DNA of 55,170 nucleotides. Source: CAZGVW01 sp964529265. GTDB taxonomy: Bacteria > Planctomycetota > Phycisphaerae > Phycisphaerales > UBA1924. The position numbers and the translations under genes are program-made. Under the pieces are notes generated by a model, which was given only the letters and a program-made list of their open reading frames with translations, did not search any database and was not told the origin of the DNA. The stretch is from NCBI GenBank assembly GCA_964529265.1, contig CAZGVW010000003.1, positions 1 to 55,170 of the forward strand, given 5' to 3'. Shown here piece by piece: positions 35,733 through 47,717 of this stretch (position 1 is the stretch's first letter; every line of letters starts with the position of its first letter).

Positions 35733-37538
35733 CTACGCAGCGCGTGAGCGCGCGCCGCGCGCCAAAGCGTCATTTATCGCCCTGAGGAGCGCGGGAGCCG
35801 CCAGCGGCGTGGTCAGCACCGTTTCGGGTCGCTTGTCGCCCGGGGCGAGGCCGGCGCCATCCGCTGAGAGGCAGAGGAGCGGCAGCCGGCCTGCGCCGGC
35901 AGCCCTCTCAGCGTCGGCATACGCGGAAGCGATCGATGGCCGCTGTGCGGCCGCGGCGATGTGAACGACTCCGATCGTCGGCTTCCTGGCGTCCGTGTTG
36001 ATGAGGCTGCCGCACGCGATGCGCATGGCGTCAGTCTGAGGGCTCTCGGACACGTAGAGTGGCCGGAACGGCGCTGAAAGCCTTGCCTTATAGACTTGGC
36101 ACAGATCATCAGGAGCCGCCTCGACTCCGGAAGAAGCGAAAAGGGCAAGCCTGAGATCGCGCGTGCGTGCACGGGCGCTCACCTCGATCTGGGCTATGTG
36201 CTCCCCCTTGACACCCAGCATGGCGCACAACGACTCCGTCGGATACAGCGTGTCGTTGCCACTGGAGCCAAGGAAGAGCGCGTGGGCCAATGCGTCCGCC
36301 AGCCGAATCATCAGCGCTTCGCGCGGCGGCGGCGGGTCGGCTCCCCCGGGGTCTCGTGTCGGAGGATGGTGGGCCGCGATCGGTTCGATCACTTGCTTTG
36401 AGACATTCCACTCCCTGAGAACGCCGGCGGCAACCTCAGCATGATTCGCGGACAGCATCCGGGACTCGACGCGCTCGACCGGAATGCGAAGGCTCTCGGC
36501 GATCGTCAGGACACGGGTGTAGGTATCGCCAAGCCTCTCCGCAAGGACTGCGCGACCAATGTCATGCAGAAGCCCCATAGTGAACGCGACATCTCGAGCC
36601 TCACCGCCGACGATCTCCTGGAGATCAGCCGCGATCAGGCCGCAGGCGATCGAATGCTCCCAGAAGCGAAGCGGATCGAGAACGGAACCGGCGCCCTGAG
36701 CCGTGAACTGGTCGATCACGCCCAGATTGAGCACGGCCTGGCGAATGGCGCCCACGCCAATGCGGATGACGGCTTGATCGATGGACTCGACCTTCTTGCC
36801 GCGAGCGTATGCCGCAGAGTTGGCGAGACGAAGCACCTTGAGCGCCACGGCTTGATCGCGCTTGATCGCTGAGGCGATCTCCGTCGTTGTGGCGCGTGGG
36901 TCCCGAGCGCGCATCACCACTTCCGCCACAGCCGGCGGGAGAGCCTTGAGACGCCCATCGGACTTGGTCTTCCGCGCAAGCTCTTCTCGCGTGAAGCACG
37001 GCCTGACCGAGTCGAGAGTCGGAGGGAGCGTCTCTGCCGAGTCAGTCGAAGCGGTCTTGCCGAGACCGCCGGCATTTCGGGCCTCGCGGGCAGGCTTCCG
37101 CGCCGTAGGAACGGTGCGGACACATGCCTCCGCGTCGCCTGGGTCCTCCTCTCTCACACCATTGCGCTCTCCGAGCGCCGACTTGACCCGCGCGAGCAGA
37201 TCGCTAAGTGAGAATGTCGACTTGAGCAGGAAGTGCTGGGCGCCACACTCACGGGCCCGGATGATGTCCGCGCGCTCCTGCGAAGCAGTCAGCACGATCA
37301 CGCACGGAGGTTGGCGCGGTCCGGCCGACTCCTTCAGACGCTGCATGACGTCAAGCCCGCCTACGCCAGGCATGTCGAGATCGAGCACGATCAGATCAGG
37401 TTTGTGCGACGCGATCTGCGAGAGGGCCTCGGCGCCATTCGAGGCGCAGTGCGTCGTGAACCCCGCCAAGCGCAGCGCCGCCGCCATGGGTTCCCTGATG
37501 CATGGCTCATCGTCTACGACGAGGACTGTTGCGTTCAA
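35733..37538 (-). CDS. response regulator with HDOD output domain and degenerate C-terminal receiver
   Basis: A 601-residue protein. The receiver (1-125) has VLVVDDEPC, phosphoacceptor Asp53 in VLDLDMPG and Lys in LLKSTF. A linker follows, then an HDOD domain (about 190-400) with GRLKALPPAVAEVV, VLRLANSAAYA and LLHDIGRAVL. The C-terminal 90 residues look like a receiver remnant (TIGVVHIAAA, LPLLCLSADG, VLTTPLAAPALLRAINDAL) without a phosphoacceptor Asp at the expected place. HDOD proteins act in signalling and proteostasis without the HD-GYP metal chemistry. The start is a TTG with GGAGG eight bases upstream; there is no nearby in-frame ATG. It is divergent from the hybrid kinase operon, so probably part of the same circuit. 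Confidence 0.87.
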   Translation of the reverse strand: MNATVLVVDDEPCIREPMAAALRLAGFTTHCASNGAEALSQIASHKPDLIVLDLDMPGVGGLDVMQRLKESAGPRQPPCVIVLTASQERADIIRARECGAQHFLLKSTFSLSDLLARVKSALGERNGVREEDPGDAEACVRTVPTARKPAREARNAGGLGKTASTDSAETLPPTLDSVRPCFTREELARKTKSDGRLKALPPAVAEVVMRARDPRATTTEIASAIKRDQAVALKVLRLANSAAYARGKKVESIDQAVIRIGVGAIRQAVLNLGVIDQFTAQGAGSVLDPLRFWEHSIACGLIAADLQEIVGGEARDVAFTMGLLHDIGRAVLAERLGDTYTRVLTIAESLRIPVERVESRMLSANHAEVAAGVLREWNVSKQVIEPIAAHHPPTRDPGGADPPPPREALMIRLADALAHALFLGSSGNDTLYPTESLCAMLGVKGEHIAQIEVSARARTRDLRLALFASSGVEAAPDDLCQVYKARLSAPFRPLYVSESPQTDAMRIACGSLINTDARKPTIGVVHIAAAAQRPSIASAYADAERAAGAGRLPLLCLSADGAGLAPGDKRPETVLTTPLAAPALLRAINDALARGARSRAA

Positions 37539-37618
37539 GCGGCGCCCTCCGGTTGCCGGTCGGCACGCACGGCGCCCTCTTCATCGACCCGCGTGGGGGA
37601 GCAATCCAGCCAACCTGA

Positions 37619-37669
37619 GGAGACTGTCTCCCGCTTCCAACGGGCGGCGAGTCCCCAGACCCCGGTCTG
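37619..37669. promoter_or_regulatory. paired palindromes in the divergent HDOD/kinase promoter region
   Basis: GGAGAC-T-GTCTCC (37619-37631) and CAGACC-CC-GGTCTG (37656-37669) lie 24 bases apart. They share the half-site GTCT/AGAC and occupy the 242-bp gap between the divergent REC-HDOD gene and the phosphorelay operon. This is a plausible operator pair for a regulator acting on both units. No promoter hexamers could be fixed. Confidence 0.4.
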
Positions 37670-37780
37670 ACGGAGTTATCCCCACGAACACGCGAGTCAA
37701 ATAACGAGCGCATTGAGCATCAGAAGCGCCCGGCGTGCAGCCGATGAAATGCTGCTGATCACACAGAAGCGGGGCACACA

Positions 37781-41424
<3,644 letters not shown>

Positions 41425-41428
<4 letters not shown>

Positions 41429-42108
41429 ACGCGGACCCACGCGCCTTCACCGCTGGCGGCCCCGGCGGGCCGAGCTCCAGGCCCAAGGCCGCACTGGCCG
41501 CGCGGATCGGCCTCGCGCTATGGCTCGTGTGCTCCGTGGGTGGGCTCGCGTACCTGATGAACTACGCCGCCGGACCCGGTCTCGACTCTCTGGTTCCCGC
41601 GGCCTGGCCTTCCGAAAGCGCAATCCGACGGGAGTCGGGCGCCGCCACGCTCCTGGTGTTTCTTCATCCTCACTGCCCCTGCTCGTCGGCGACCATTGGC
41701 GAACTTGAGCGAGCGCTCGCGCGGACGAGCGCCCCGGTGCGCATCTTCGCGCTGTTCCATCGGCCGGACGGCGTCGACGACACCTGGATGCGCACGCGCC
41801 TGCGAAGTCGGTTCGAGCGTCTTGAGCCGGCATGCGCCATTGTGGAGGACGCCGGAGGTGAATCGAGCGCCTTCCGAATAACGACTTCCGGCCACGTGCT
41901 GCTCTACGACGCGAGCGGCGTCCTCCTCTTCGAAGGAGGCGTCACACGATCGAGAGGGCACGAAGGCGACAACAGCGGCGCTTCTGCCTTGGCGTCGCAT
42001 CTTCTCGGCAAGCCCGCCCCGCTCGTGAGCACGCCCGTCTACGGCTGCCCCCTGCGTCAGGACCTCAGCGGTTGCGAGGTCAGCCACTGCCCCGAGAGTC
42101 AGCCATGA
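41425..42108 (+). CDS. RedB-like membrane-anchored thioredoxin-fold protein
   Basis: A 227-residue protein with a single N-terminal membrane anchor (IGLALWLVCSVGGLAYLM, about 28-45). A thioredoxin-like domain follows: ATLLVFLHPHCPCSSATIGEL places Cys84 and Cys86 in a CPC motif at the start of the first helix, a variant of the usual CxxC. Further cysteines cluster at the C-terminus (YGCPL, SGCEVSHC). Proteins of this type are sometimes named RedB in planctomycete genomes, without a proven role. It overlaps both neighbouring hybrid kinases by 4 bases (ATGA at each junction), with GGGGAGGG upstream, so it is made in step with them. It may sense or adjust thiol redox state for the kinases; this is inference. 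Confidence 0.8.
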
Positions 42109-44369
42109 TCGCGCCAAGCAGCTTTTCAGCCCGCGCTTCGGAGCTGTTCGCAGCCGACTACGGCCGGATCTTGCGCCGGACAGATCGGCTCTTTGCAGGG
42201 CTGCTGCTGTTTCAGTGGCTCGCGAGCATTGCAGCAGCGCTTTGGCTGACCCCCTACGCATGGTCTGGGGCGGATCAGTCCATCCATGTGCATGTATGGT
42301 CGGCGGTGGCGCTCGGTGGAGTCATCGCCATCGGACCCATCTGCCTCGTGGTGCTCGCGCCGGGCCGCAAGGCGACGCGACACTGCGTTGCTTCGGCTCA
42401 GATACTCGCCTCCGCGCTCCTGATCCACCTCACGGGTGGCCGCATCGAAACGCACTTTCACATCTTCGGCTCACTCGCCTTCCTGGCGTTCTATCGCGAC
42501 TGGCGCGTCTTGGTCACGGCCACGATCGTGACGGCGGCGGATCATGCGGTGCGCGGCCTCGTATGGCCCCAGAGCGTGTATGGCGTGGCTGGCGGCGCCG
42601 AGTGGCGATGGCTTGAGCATGCGGGATGGGTCGGCTTCGAGGTCGGCTTCCTGGCTCTCGCGTGCGTGCAGGGCCGGCGCGAGATGCACGCCATCGCCCT
42701 TCGGCAGGCGAAGATCGAGGCGCAGAACACGGCCCTTTGCGAAGCGAGCCAGGCCTCCGAGAGCGCAAGCCGCGCCAAGAGCGAGTTCCTCGCAAACATG
42801 AGCCACGAAATCCGGACACCGCTCAATGGCGTCGTCGGGCTTCTTGACCTGTTGCTTGGCACCGACCTCACCCCGGATCAGCAACGATATGGCAGGCTCG
42901 CCAAGACCTCCGCGTCGCTGCTCACAAGTGTCCTCGGCGACATCCTCGACTTGTCGAAGATCGAAGCCGGCAAGCTCGAAACCAATCCCAGCGACTTCAA
43001 TCTCGCCGACGCCGTCGAGGAAGTCATGGAGATGATGGCCCAGCCCGCCGCCAAGAAAGGCATAGAGACCGCCTGTCATGTCGATCCGAGCGTCCCTGTC
43101 GTGGTTCGCGCCGACCCGGAGCGGCTCCGCCAGGTCATCGTCAACTTGGTAAATAACGCGATCAAGTTCACCGAACACGGCTCCGTGGTCCTCCGCGTGA
43201 CGCATGAGTCCAACGCCGAGGGTCGCGCGCTGATTCGCTTCACGGTGACGGACACCGGGATCGGCATCCAACCCGATCGCCTCAACCGCCTCTTCAAGGC
43301 CTTCTCACAAGCGGACGCGTCGACCACCCGTGTGTACGGCGGCACGGGGCTGGGCCTGGCCATATCAAAGCAGATCGTCGAGCTGATGGGCGGCGCCATT
43401 GGCGTCGAGAGTGAGCTCGGCCGTGGGTCGACGTTCTGGTTTACCGTGGCCTTTGACTTGCCAAGCCGATGCGACGCGCCTTCGGTGCGGCCGCAGGTCG
43501 ATCCGGAGAAGCTGCGGGTCCTGGCTGTCGACGACAGTGACGTCCAGAGGGAAGTGCTTCGAGAGCAGATGGCCGCATGGGGCGTCGACGCAGCCACGGC
43601 GGCGGACGGCGACCAGGCGCTCCGTCTGCTCGTCGGCAGCGCAGGGTCCTCGGCGCCCTTCAGGCTCGCGATCATCGACCGCGAGATGCCGGGGATGGAC
43701 GGCTTCGAACTCGCAATGGCCATCCGGTCCCACAAGGACCTCCGCAGTGTCGCCCTCATGCTGCTCCTCTCGCCCGAAGACGAGATCGATCCATCGCGGC
43801 TGCGCGGGATGGGTTTCGCCGGGCACATGACCAAGCCAGTGAGGCAATCCCAGCTCTTTGATGCGATCATGAGCACCATCGCCGCCGCCGAGCACCATCC
43901 CGCCGCGGAGCCCCAGGAGGTCATGCCCCCGCAGGCCCCCCTTGGCGCGGCCGCAGCGGCAGGCCCGGGGCGCCGCATTCTGGTCGCCGAAGACAACGAG
44001 GTGAATCAGATCGTTGTTCGGGAGATCCTCACGAAGGCAGGCCATTTCTGCGATGTCGTCCCTGATGGAATGCAAGCCGTCCAGGCGATCCGTGGGGGCT
44101 CCTACGACCTCGTGCTGATGGACTGTCAGATGCCGGTGATGGACGGTTTTGAAGCGACGCGGATGATCCGCCGCGCCGAGTCCGCGACGGGCGGGCAAGC
44201 CAGGCTGCCCATCATCGCGCTCACCGCCAACGCCATGAAAGGTGATCGTGAACGCTGCTTCGAGGCGGGCATGGACGCGTATGCGACCAAGCCCATTAAC
44301 CCCAGAGACTTGCTGAAGACCATCGACCAGGCGCTCCGCGCCGCATCCGCCATTCCAGAGGCGGCATGA
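42105..44369 (+). CDS. membrane hybrid histidine kinase with two receivers
   Basis: A 754-residue protein. The N-terminal membrane region of about 5-6 helices (25-190) contains HLTGGRIETHFHIFGSLAFL, whose H-x-H pair recurs in a family of hybrid kinases and could bind metal or heme. A short coiled coil leads to HisKA (His234 in MSHEIRTPLNGVVG) and HATPase (DTGIGIQPDR, GGTGLGLAISKQ). Receiver 1 has VDDSDVQRE and DREMPGMDGF; receiver 2 has VAEDNEVNQ, Asp673 in MDCQMPVMDG and TKPINP. From HisKA onward it closely parallels the kinase at 37781 (for example FKAFSQADASTTRVYGGTG), suggesting duplication with exchange of the sensor part. It overlaps the RedB-like gene by 4 bases and is 7 bases from the Hpt gene. 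Confidence 0.93.
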   Translation: MIAPSSFSARASELFAADYGRILRRTDRLFAGLLLFQWLASIAAALWLTPYAWSGADQSIHVHVWSAVALGGVIAIGPICLVVLAPGRKATRHCVASAQILASALLIHLTGGRIETHFHIFGSLAFLAFYRDWRVLVTATIVTAADHAVRGLVWPQSVYGVAGGAEWRWLEHAGWVGFEVGFLALACVQGRREMHAIALRQAKIEAQNTALCEASQASESASRAKSEFLANMSHEIRTPLNGVVGLLDLLLGTDLTPDQQRYGRLAKTSASLLTSVLGDILDLSKIEAGKLETNPSDFNLADAVEEVMEMMAQPAAKKGIETACHVDPSVPVVVRADPERLRQVIVNLVNNAIKFTEHGSVVLRVTHESNAEGRALIRFTVTDTGIGIQPDRLNRLFKAFSQADASTTRVYGGTGLGLAISKQIVELMGGAIGVESELGRGSTFWFTVAFDLPSRCDAPSVRPQVDPEKLRVLAVDDSDVQREVLREQMAAWGVDAATAADGDQALRLLVGSAGSSAPFRLAIIDREMPGMDGFELAMAIRSHKDLRSVALMLLLSPEDEIDPSRLRGMGFAGHMTKPVRQSQLFDAIMSTIAAAEHHPAAEPQEVMPPQAPLGAAAAAGPGRRILVAEDNEVNQIVVREILTKAGHFCDVVPDGMQAVQAIRGGSYDLVLMDCQMPVMDGFEATRMIRRAESATGGQARLPIIALTANAMKGDRERCFEAGMDAYATKPINPRDLLKTIDQALRAASAIPEAA

Positions 44370-44376
44370 GGAGAAC

Positions 44377-44796
44377 ATGATGCCCAGTCAGGACCGAGAC
44401 CACCGTTCCCCGGCGCCGCTGGCGGTGCAGGAACTCGCCGATCGATGCATGGGCAGCGCCGATGTGGCCATTCTGGTGCTCGATAAACTTGAGGAGCAGC
44501 TTGGTCGCCATGTCCAGGAGATTCGGGAGCGCCTCGCGGCGCGAGACGCCGCCCCGATCGCACGCACTGCCCACGCGATGAAGGGAGCCGCGGGCATGGC
44601 GGCGGCCCCCGGTGTTCGCGACCTCGCAGCGCGCATCGAATCGCTGGCCAAGGAAGGCGAACTGGACTCGATTGGCGACGCCATGACGGCGCTGCATGAG
44701 GAAGTGTCTCGGTGCCTCGCGTACCTGCCCACCGCCCGCGAGGCCCTGCGAAGCGGCCCGCCAAGCGGCACGATCCGAAAGGAGCCGGGAGCATGA
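44377..44796 (+). CDS. histidine phosphotransfer (Hpt) protein
   Basis: A 139-residue, mostly helical protein with the Hpt motif ARTAHAMKGAAG; His66 is the predicted phosphate carrier, followed by Lys and Gly as in the HxxKG consensus. The rest (VLDKLEEQLGRHVQEIRERL, VRDLAARIESLAKEG) fits a four-helix bundle. It would accept phosphate from the receivers of the two hybrid kinases and pass it to the REC-HD-GYP protein. AGGAG precedes the ATG. A second in-frame ATG follows directly at 44380. The stop overlaps the next gene's start (ATGA). Confidence 0.9.
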   Translation: MMPSQDRDHRSPAPLAVQELADRCMGSADVAILVLDKLEEQLGRHVQEIRERLAARDAAPIARTAHAMKGAAGMAAAPGVRDLAARIESLAKEGELDSIGDAMTALHEEVSRCLAYLPTAREALRSGPPSGTIRKEPGA

Positions 44797-45809
44797 AGGT
44801 GCTCATCGCGGACGATGACGAGGTCTCCCTCGCGCTGCTCGAGTCGACCCTCACCCGTTCGGGCTACGTCGTTGGCGTCGCTCGCGACGGGGTGGAAGCG
44901 CTCGAGAAGATTCGCTCCGACGGTTTCAGAATCGTCGTCTCGGACTGGCAGATGCCGGGCTTGAGCGGCATCGAACTTTGCCGCGCTGTCCGGGCCGACG
45001 ACCTTCCCGGCTACGTCTACATCATCCTGGTGACATGCCACTCTTCGCCCCAGGAGACTGTCGAGGGCTTGTCGGCCGGAGCAGATGACTTCATCGGGAA
45101 ACCCTTCGATCCGTCCGTTTTGATCGCGCGGGTGCGGACTGGCGAGCGCATCGTCTCCCTCGAGACGCGCGAAGTCGCCATCTTTGCCCTGGCGAAGCTG
45201 GCAGAGTCGCGAGATCCGGAAACCGGCGCTCACCTGGAGCGCGTACGCTCCTACTGTCGCGTCCTCGCGCGGGACCTCTCCGCCGTCCCGTCGCTCCAGT
45301 CCGAGATCGACGACGAGTTCATCCGATTGATCTACCTGACGAGCCCCCTCCACGACATCGGGAAGGTCGGGATCCCCGACAGCGTGCTCCTTAAACCGGG
45401 CCGCCTGAGCGATCGCGAGTTCGAGATCATGAAAGCGCACGCGACACTTGGCGCCCAGACGCTCGAAGCGGCTCTCCGCGCGTTCCCTGGCGTGAAGTTC
45501 CTCGAAATGGCCCGAGACATCGCGGCTTCGCACCACGAGCGATGGGATGGGTCCGGGTACCCCCTGGGCCTCGTGGGAGGAGCCATTCCGCTCTGCGGAC
45601 GGATCGTCGCTGTGGCCGACGTCTACGACGCCCTCACCTCCAAGCGGGTGTACAAGGCCGCCTTCTCGCACGAGGTGGCCCGCTCAATGATCGTCAAGGA
45701 TGGAGGCGCTCACTTCGACCCTGATGTCGTCGAGGCGTTTGTTCGCACGGAGGACCAGTTCGTCAACATCCGAGCGCAGTATGGCGAAACCGAACTCCTC
45801 GCGGCTTAG
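44793..45809 (+). CDS. response regulator with HD-GYP c-di-GMP phosphodiesterase domain
   Basis: A 338-residue protein. The receiver (1-120) has KVLIADDDE, phosphoacceptor Asp51 in VVSDWQMPG and Lys in FIGKPFDP. The HD-GYP domain (about 135-330) has the signature residues: SRDPETGAHLERVRSY, SPLHDIGKVGIPD, HHERWDGSGYP and ADVYDALTSKRVYK. The complete HD and GYP motifs predict an active metal-dependent enzyme that degrades cyclic di-GMP. AAAGGAG precedes the ATG; the start overlaps the Hpt stop by 4 bases. This is the evident output of the phosphorelay encoded upstream. Confidence 0.95.
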   Translation: MKVLIADDDEVSLALLESTLTRSGYVVGVARDGVEALEKIRSDGFRIVVSDWQMPGLSGIELCRAVRADDLPGYVYIILVTCHSSPQETVEGLSAGADDFIGKPFDPSVLIARVRTGERIVSLETREVAIFALAKLAESRDPETGAHLERVRSYCRVLARDLSAVPSLQSEIDDEFIRLIYLTSPLHDIGKVGIPDSVLLKPGRLSDREFEIMKAHATLGAQTLEAALRAFPGVKFLEMARDIAASHHERWDGSGYPLGLVGGAIPLCGRIVAVADVYDALTSKRVYKAAFSHEVARSMIVKDGGAHFDPDVVEAFVRTEDQFVNIRAQYGETELLAA

Positions 45810-45814
45810 CTCAG

Positions 45815-45912
45815 CCAATGACTCCGCGAAAATAAGGGGTCAGGTAGGTAGGGCCGCTCGGTGCGCAATCTTCGCGCGCCAAACGGCTAGTCCGCGTCAA
45901 GGCGAGGGGCAC
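45815..45912 (+). repeat. dispersed intergenic repeat, copy D (decayed)
   Basis: Weaker match: CCAATGACTCCGCGAAAATA at the left resembles CCAATGACCCCGGCGATATA. The segment GCCAAACGGCTAGTCCGCGTCA near the right matches GCCAAACGCTTAGTCTGTGTCA of copy A. The right hairpin arm is lost. It lies 6 bases beyond the REC-HD-GYP stop and directly before a kinase gene fragment. Confidence 0.6.
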
Positions 45913-45925
45913 GCCTATTGCCGCC

Positions 45926-46087
45926 GATGCGCACCTCTGTACGGACGCGTGCTCATCGCGCCGAATCGCGGATGAAGCCCTCGCGCCTCTCCGGTTCGCG
46001 CACACGACTTCGCTGGCGCTGTACGGGGCCGAGCATGATCGCACGAAGGCAGCCGCGACGGCGATCGAGGAGTGTGAAGCCCCCTGA
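45926..46087 (+). pseudogene. decayed C-terminal fragment of a TPR Ser/Thr kinase
   Basis: Translation gives DEALAPLRFAHTTSLALYG, then EHDRTKAAATAIEEC and a stop at 46085-46087. It aligns to NEALAPLRFAHTTSLALYG-EHERAKAAETALAAC near the C-terminus of the kinase at 22146-24626. Upstream, the DNA still matches the region coding for HL-YGRVLIA-NR, but with a 1-base and a 2-base deletion that put YGRVLIAPNR in another frame. No start, no kinase domain and no ribosome-binding site remain. A relic of a second kinase of the same family. Confidence 0.8.
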
Positions 46088-46108
46088 GCCGAGGGCGCGG
46101 TCCATCGA

Positions 46109-47350
46109 CTAGACCAGTCGCGGCAACTCCCCGGGGAAGTCGATCGAAACCAGCGAGTGCAAGACTGGGTATTCAACCCGGCAGCGGAACGCGTCAAACC
46201 CCGCCGGATCCCACCCCATCCGCCGGCACACGTGCGCCAACGCATCCAGGTACCGCGGCGCTGAGGGGACCGGCAGCGAATCCAGGCCCGTGCCGAGGTA
46301 CACCGCCTGCTCCTGGACGGTCAGAAGGTCCACATCGCGGCGTTTTTCGCGCAAGGGGCTCATCGCGTTGCCAAAGACCTTCGTCAGCGGGTCGGCAGGC
46401 TCCGCCATGCCAATCGGGAGCAAGACATCGTGAATCAGCAACGCCGTCGGGAACATGATCGTTTCCCCAAGGCGCAGAGGCTCCCCCTCGGCGATCACGT
46501 TGATCAGCTTCTCGCCGAACATGTACGACACTTCGCCCGTCCGGCCGACTGCCTGCCCGCTGATGTAGAACTCCATGTACCCCGCCGGATCCACCTGCCG
46601 GCGGAAGGACGGCATCGGCTCGGAGCAGAACGGCCGGATCACGGGAACGCCATCGACGTCGTCCTTTTCGATTGGCTCCAGACGGACACGCTTGTGGCCG
46701 GGCTCGTCGCTCTCATAGCCGCGGCGGCTCAGGCATAGACGCTCTATCGGCTTCATGATCCGCAGGCCCACCGAGCCCTCCACATTCACGTGCGTCAACC
46801 GGCCGGGCGTCGTCCCAGCATGGATCATGCTGCAGGAGAGGGCGACGTCGCGCTGGACGCCATAAATGTGCGCCAGGGCGCGATAGGCGTCTCGCTTTGC
46901 GTCAAAATCGATCTGCGCGGCGCCCTGGGTGGTCAGGGCGCTGATCATCGATGAAAACGTGGGGCGATCACCCGCGTGCCGATCGATGAGGTCTTCCAAC
47001 TCCTCAAAAGCGCGCTCCACATTTTGCAGAATTTCCGCTTTCACGCCCTTTTTGCGCGCGCACTCGATGACCCGCTCGAAGGACGGGCGCCCGGGCAATT
47101 GCCCCAGAGCGTCGAAGGGGCTGTGGGCCTCGCAGAAGGAGTACATCTGCCAGGCGAGCGTGGAGCCGAGGTTCAGCCGCCGCGCGAAATCGGAGCCGCT
47201 GCGGACGCCGCCGGGGACATCGCCGATGAGTCGCGCCAGGGCGGCGCGGAGGCGCGTGGAGACGACGAGGCTCTCGCTTTGGAAGGCGTCGGCTGGCCGC
47301 GGCTGGGCGGGGCCGGGGGGTGCGGTGGGATCGTTCACTTGGAGGATCAT
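46109..47350 (-). CDS. unrecognised cytosolic protein of 413 residues
   Basis: A long frame with normal codon use and good amino-acid balance, clearly coding. No signal peptide or membrane segment. The N-terminal third is helical (GGVRSGSDFARRLNLGSTLAWQMYSFCEA), which vaguely suggests a helix-turn-helix. The rest is mixed alpha/beta with motifs such as IYGVQRDVALSCSMIHAGTTPG and VSYMFGEKLINVIAEGEPLR. No catalytic signature I can name. Start: ATG 47350 is chosen; a TTG at 47419 would add 23 residues across an AT-rich stretch that looks like promoter/leader sequence. It stands alone, divergent from the surface protein gene at 47718. Possibly a transcription regulator, but that is only a guess. 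Confidence 0.75.
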   Translation of the reverse strand: MILQVNDPTAPPGPAQPRPADAFQSESLVVSTRLRAALARLIGDVPGGVRSGSDFARRLNLGSTLAWQMYSFCEAHSPFDALGQLPGRPSFERVIECARKKGVKAEILQNVERAFEELEDLIDRHAGDRPTFSSMISALTTQGAAQIDFDAKRDAYRALAHIYGVQRDVALSCSMIHAGTTPGRLTHVNVEGSVGLRIMKPIERLCLSRRGYESDEPGHKRVRLEPIEKDDVDGVPVIRPFCSEPMPSFRRQVDPAGYMEFYISGQAVGRTGEVSYMFGEKLINVIAEGEPLRLGETIMFPTALLIHDVLLPIGMAEPADPLTKVFGNAMSPLREKRRDVDLLTVQEQAVYLGTGLDSLPVPSAPRYLDALAHVCRRMGWDPAGFDAFRCRVEYPVLHSLVSIDFPGELPRLV

Positions 47351-47717
47351 GGCGAGATCCGGCGGGATTTCAATGAGCGCGGGCCACGGAAGTGTACCTC
47401 GTTGAAAAATAGCATTCAATAAAATTTTCTCACGGGCGGGGATGCGGCGGAAGGCCTTGTGGGAGCGTGGATTATGGGTGGTCCTATAAAATCATCCACG
47501 GCTTCCGGCTGAAAATCTTGACTGAATACCCTTGCATCCTCCATCCCCCGTTTGTAGGGTGGTCGGTGAAGTCGCCAGGGACGCGATTTTCAACGCTCGC
47601 GGCAAGCATTTTTGCTGGTTTTTGCCCTGTTTTGACGCATGCTTTCGCGTCCACGGCTTTGCGCGGCCTTGACATCCGGCATCCCCCATTAGGGGATTGC
47701 ATGTAGGGGATAGGCGA
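47351..47717. promoter_or_regulatory. AT-richer divergent intergenic region with inverted repeats
   Basis: 367 bases, visibly lower in GC than the surroundings. Inverted repeats are CGTGGAT (47466-47472) / ATCCACG (47494-47500), GGACGCGA (47579-47586) / TCGCGTCC (47645-47652) and ATCCCC-CATTA-GGGGAT (47681-47697). The second pair encloses 58 nt with small internal hairpins. A -35-like TTGACA is at 47669, but no good -10 follows at 17 nt. Likely holds promoters for both flanking genes and a possible structured 5' leader for the plus-strand gene. Confidence 0.5.
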
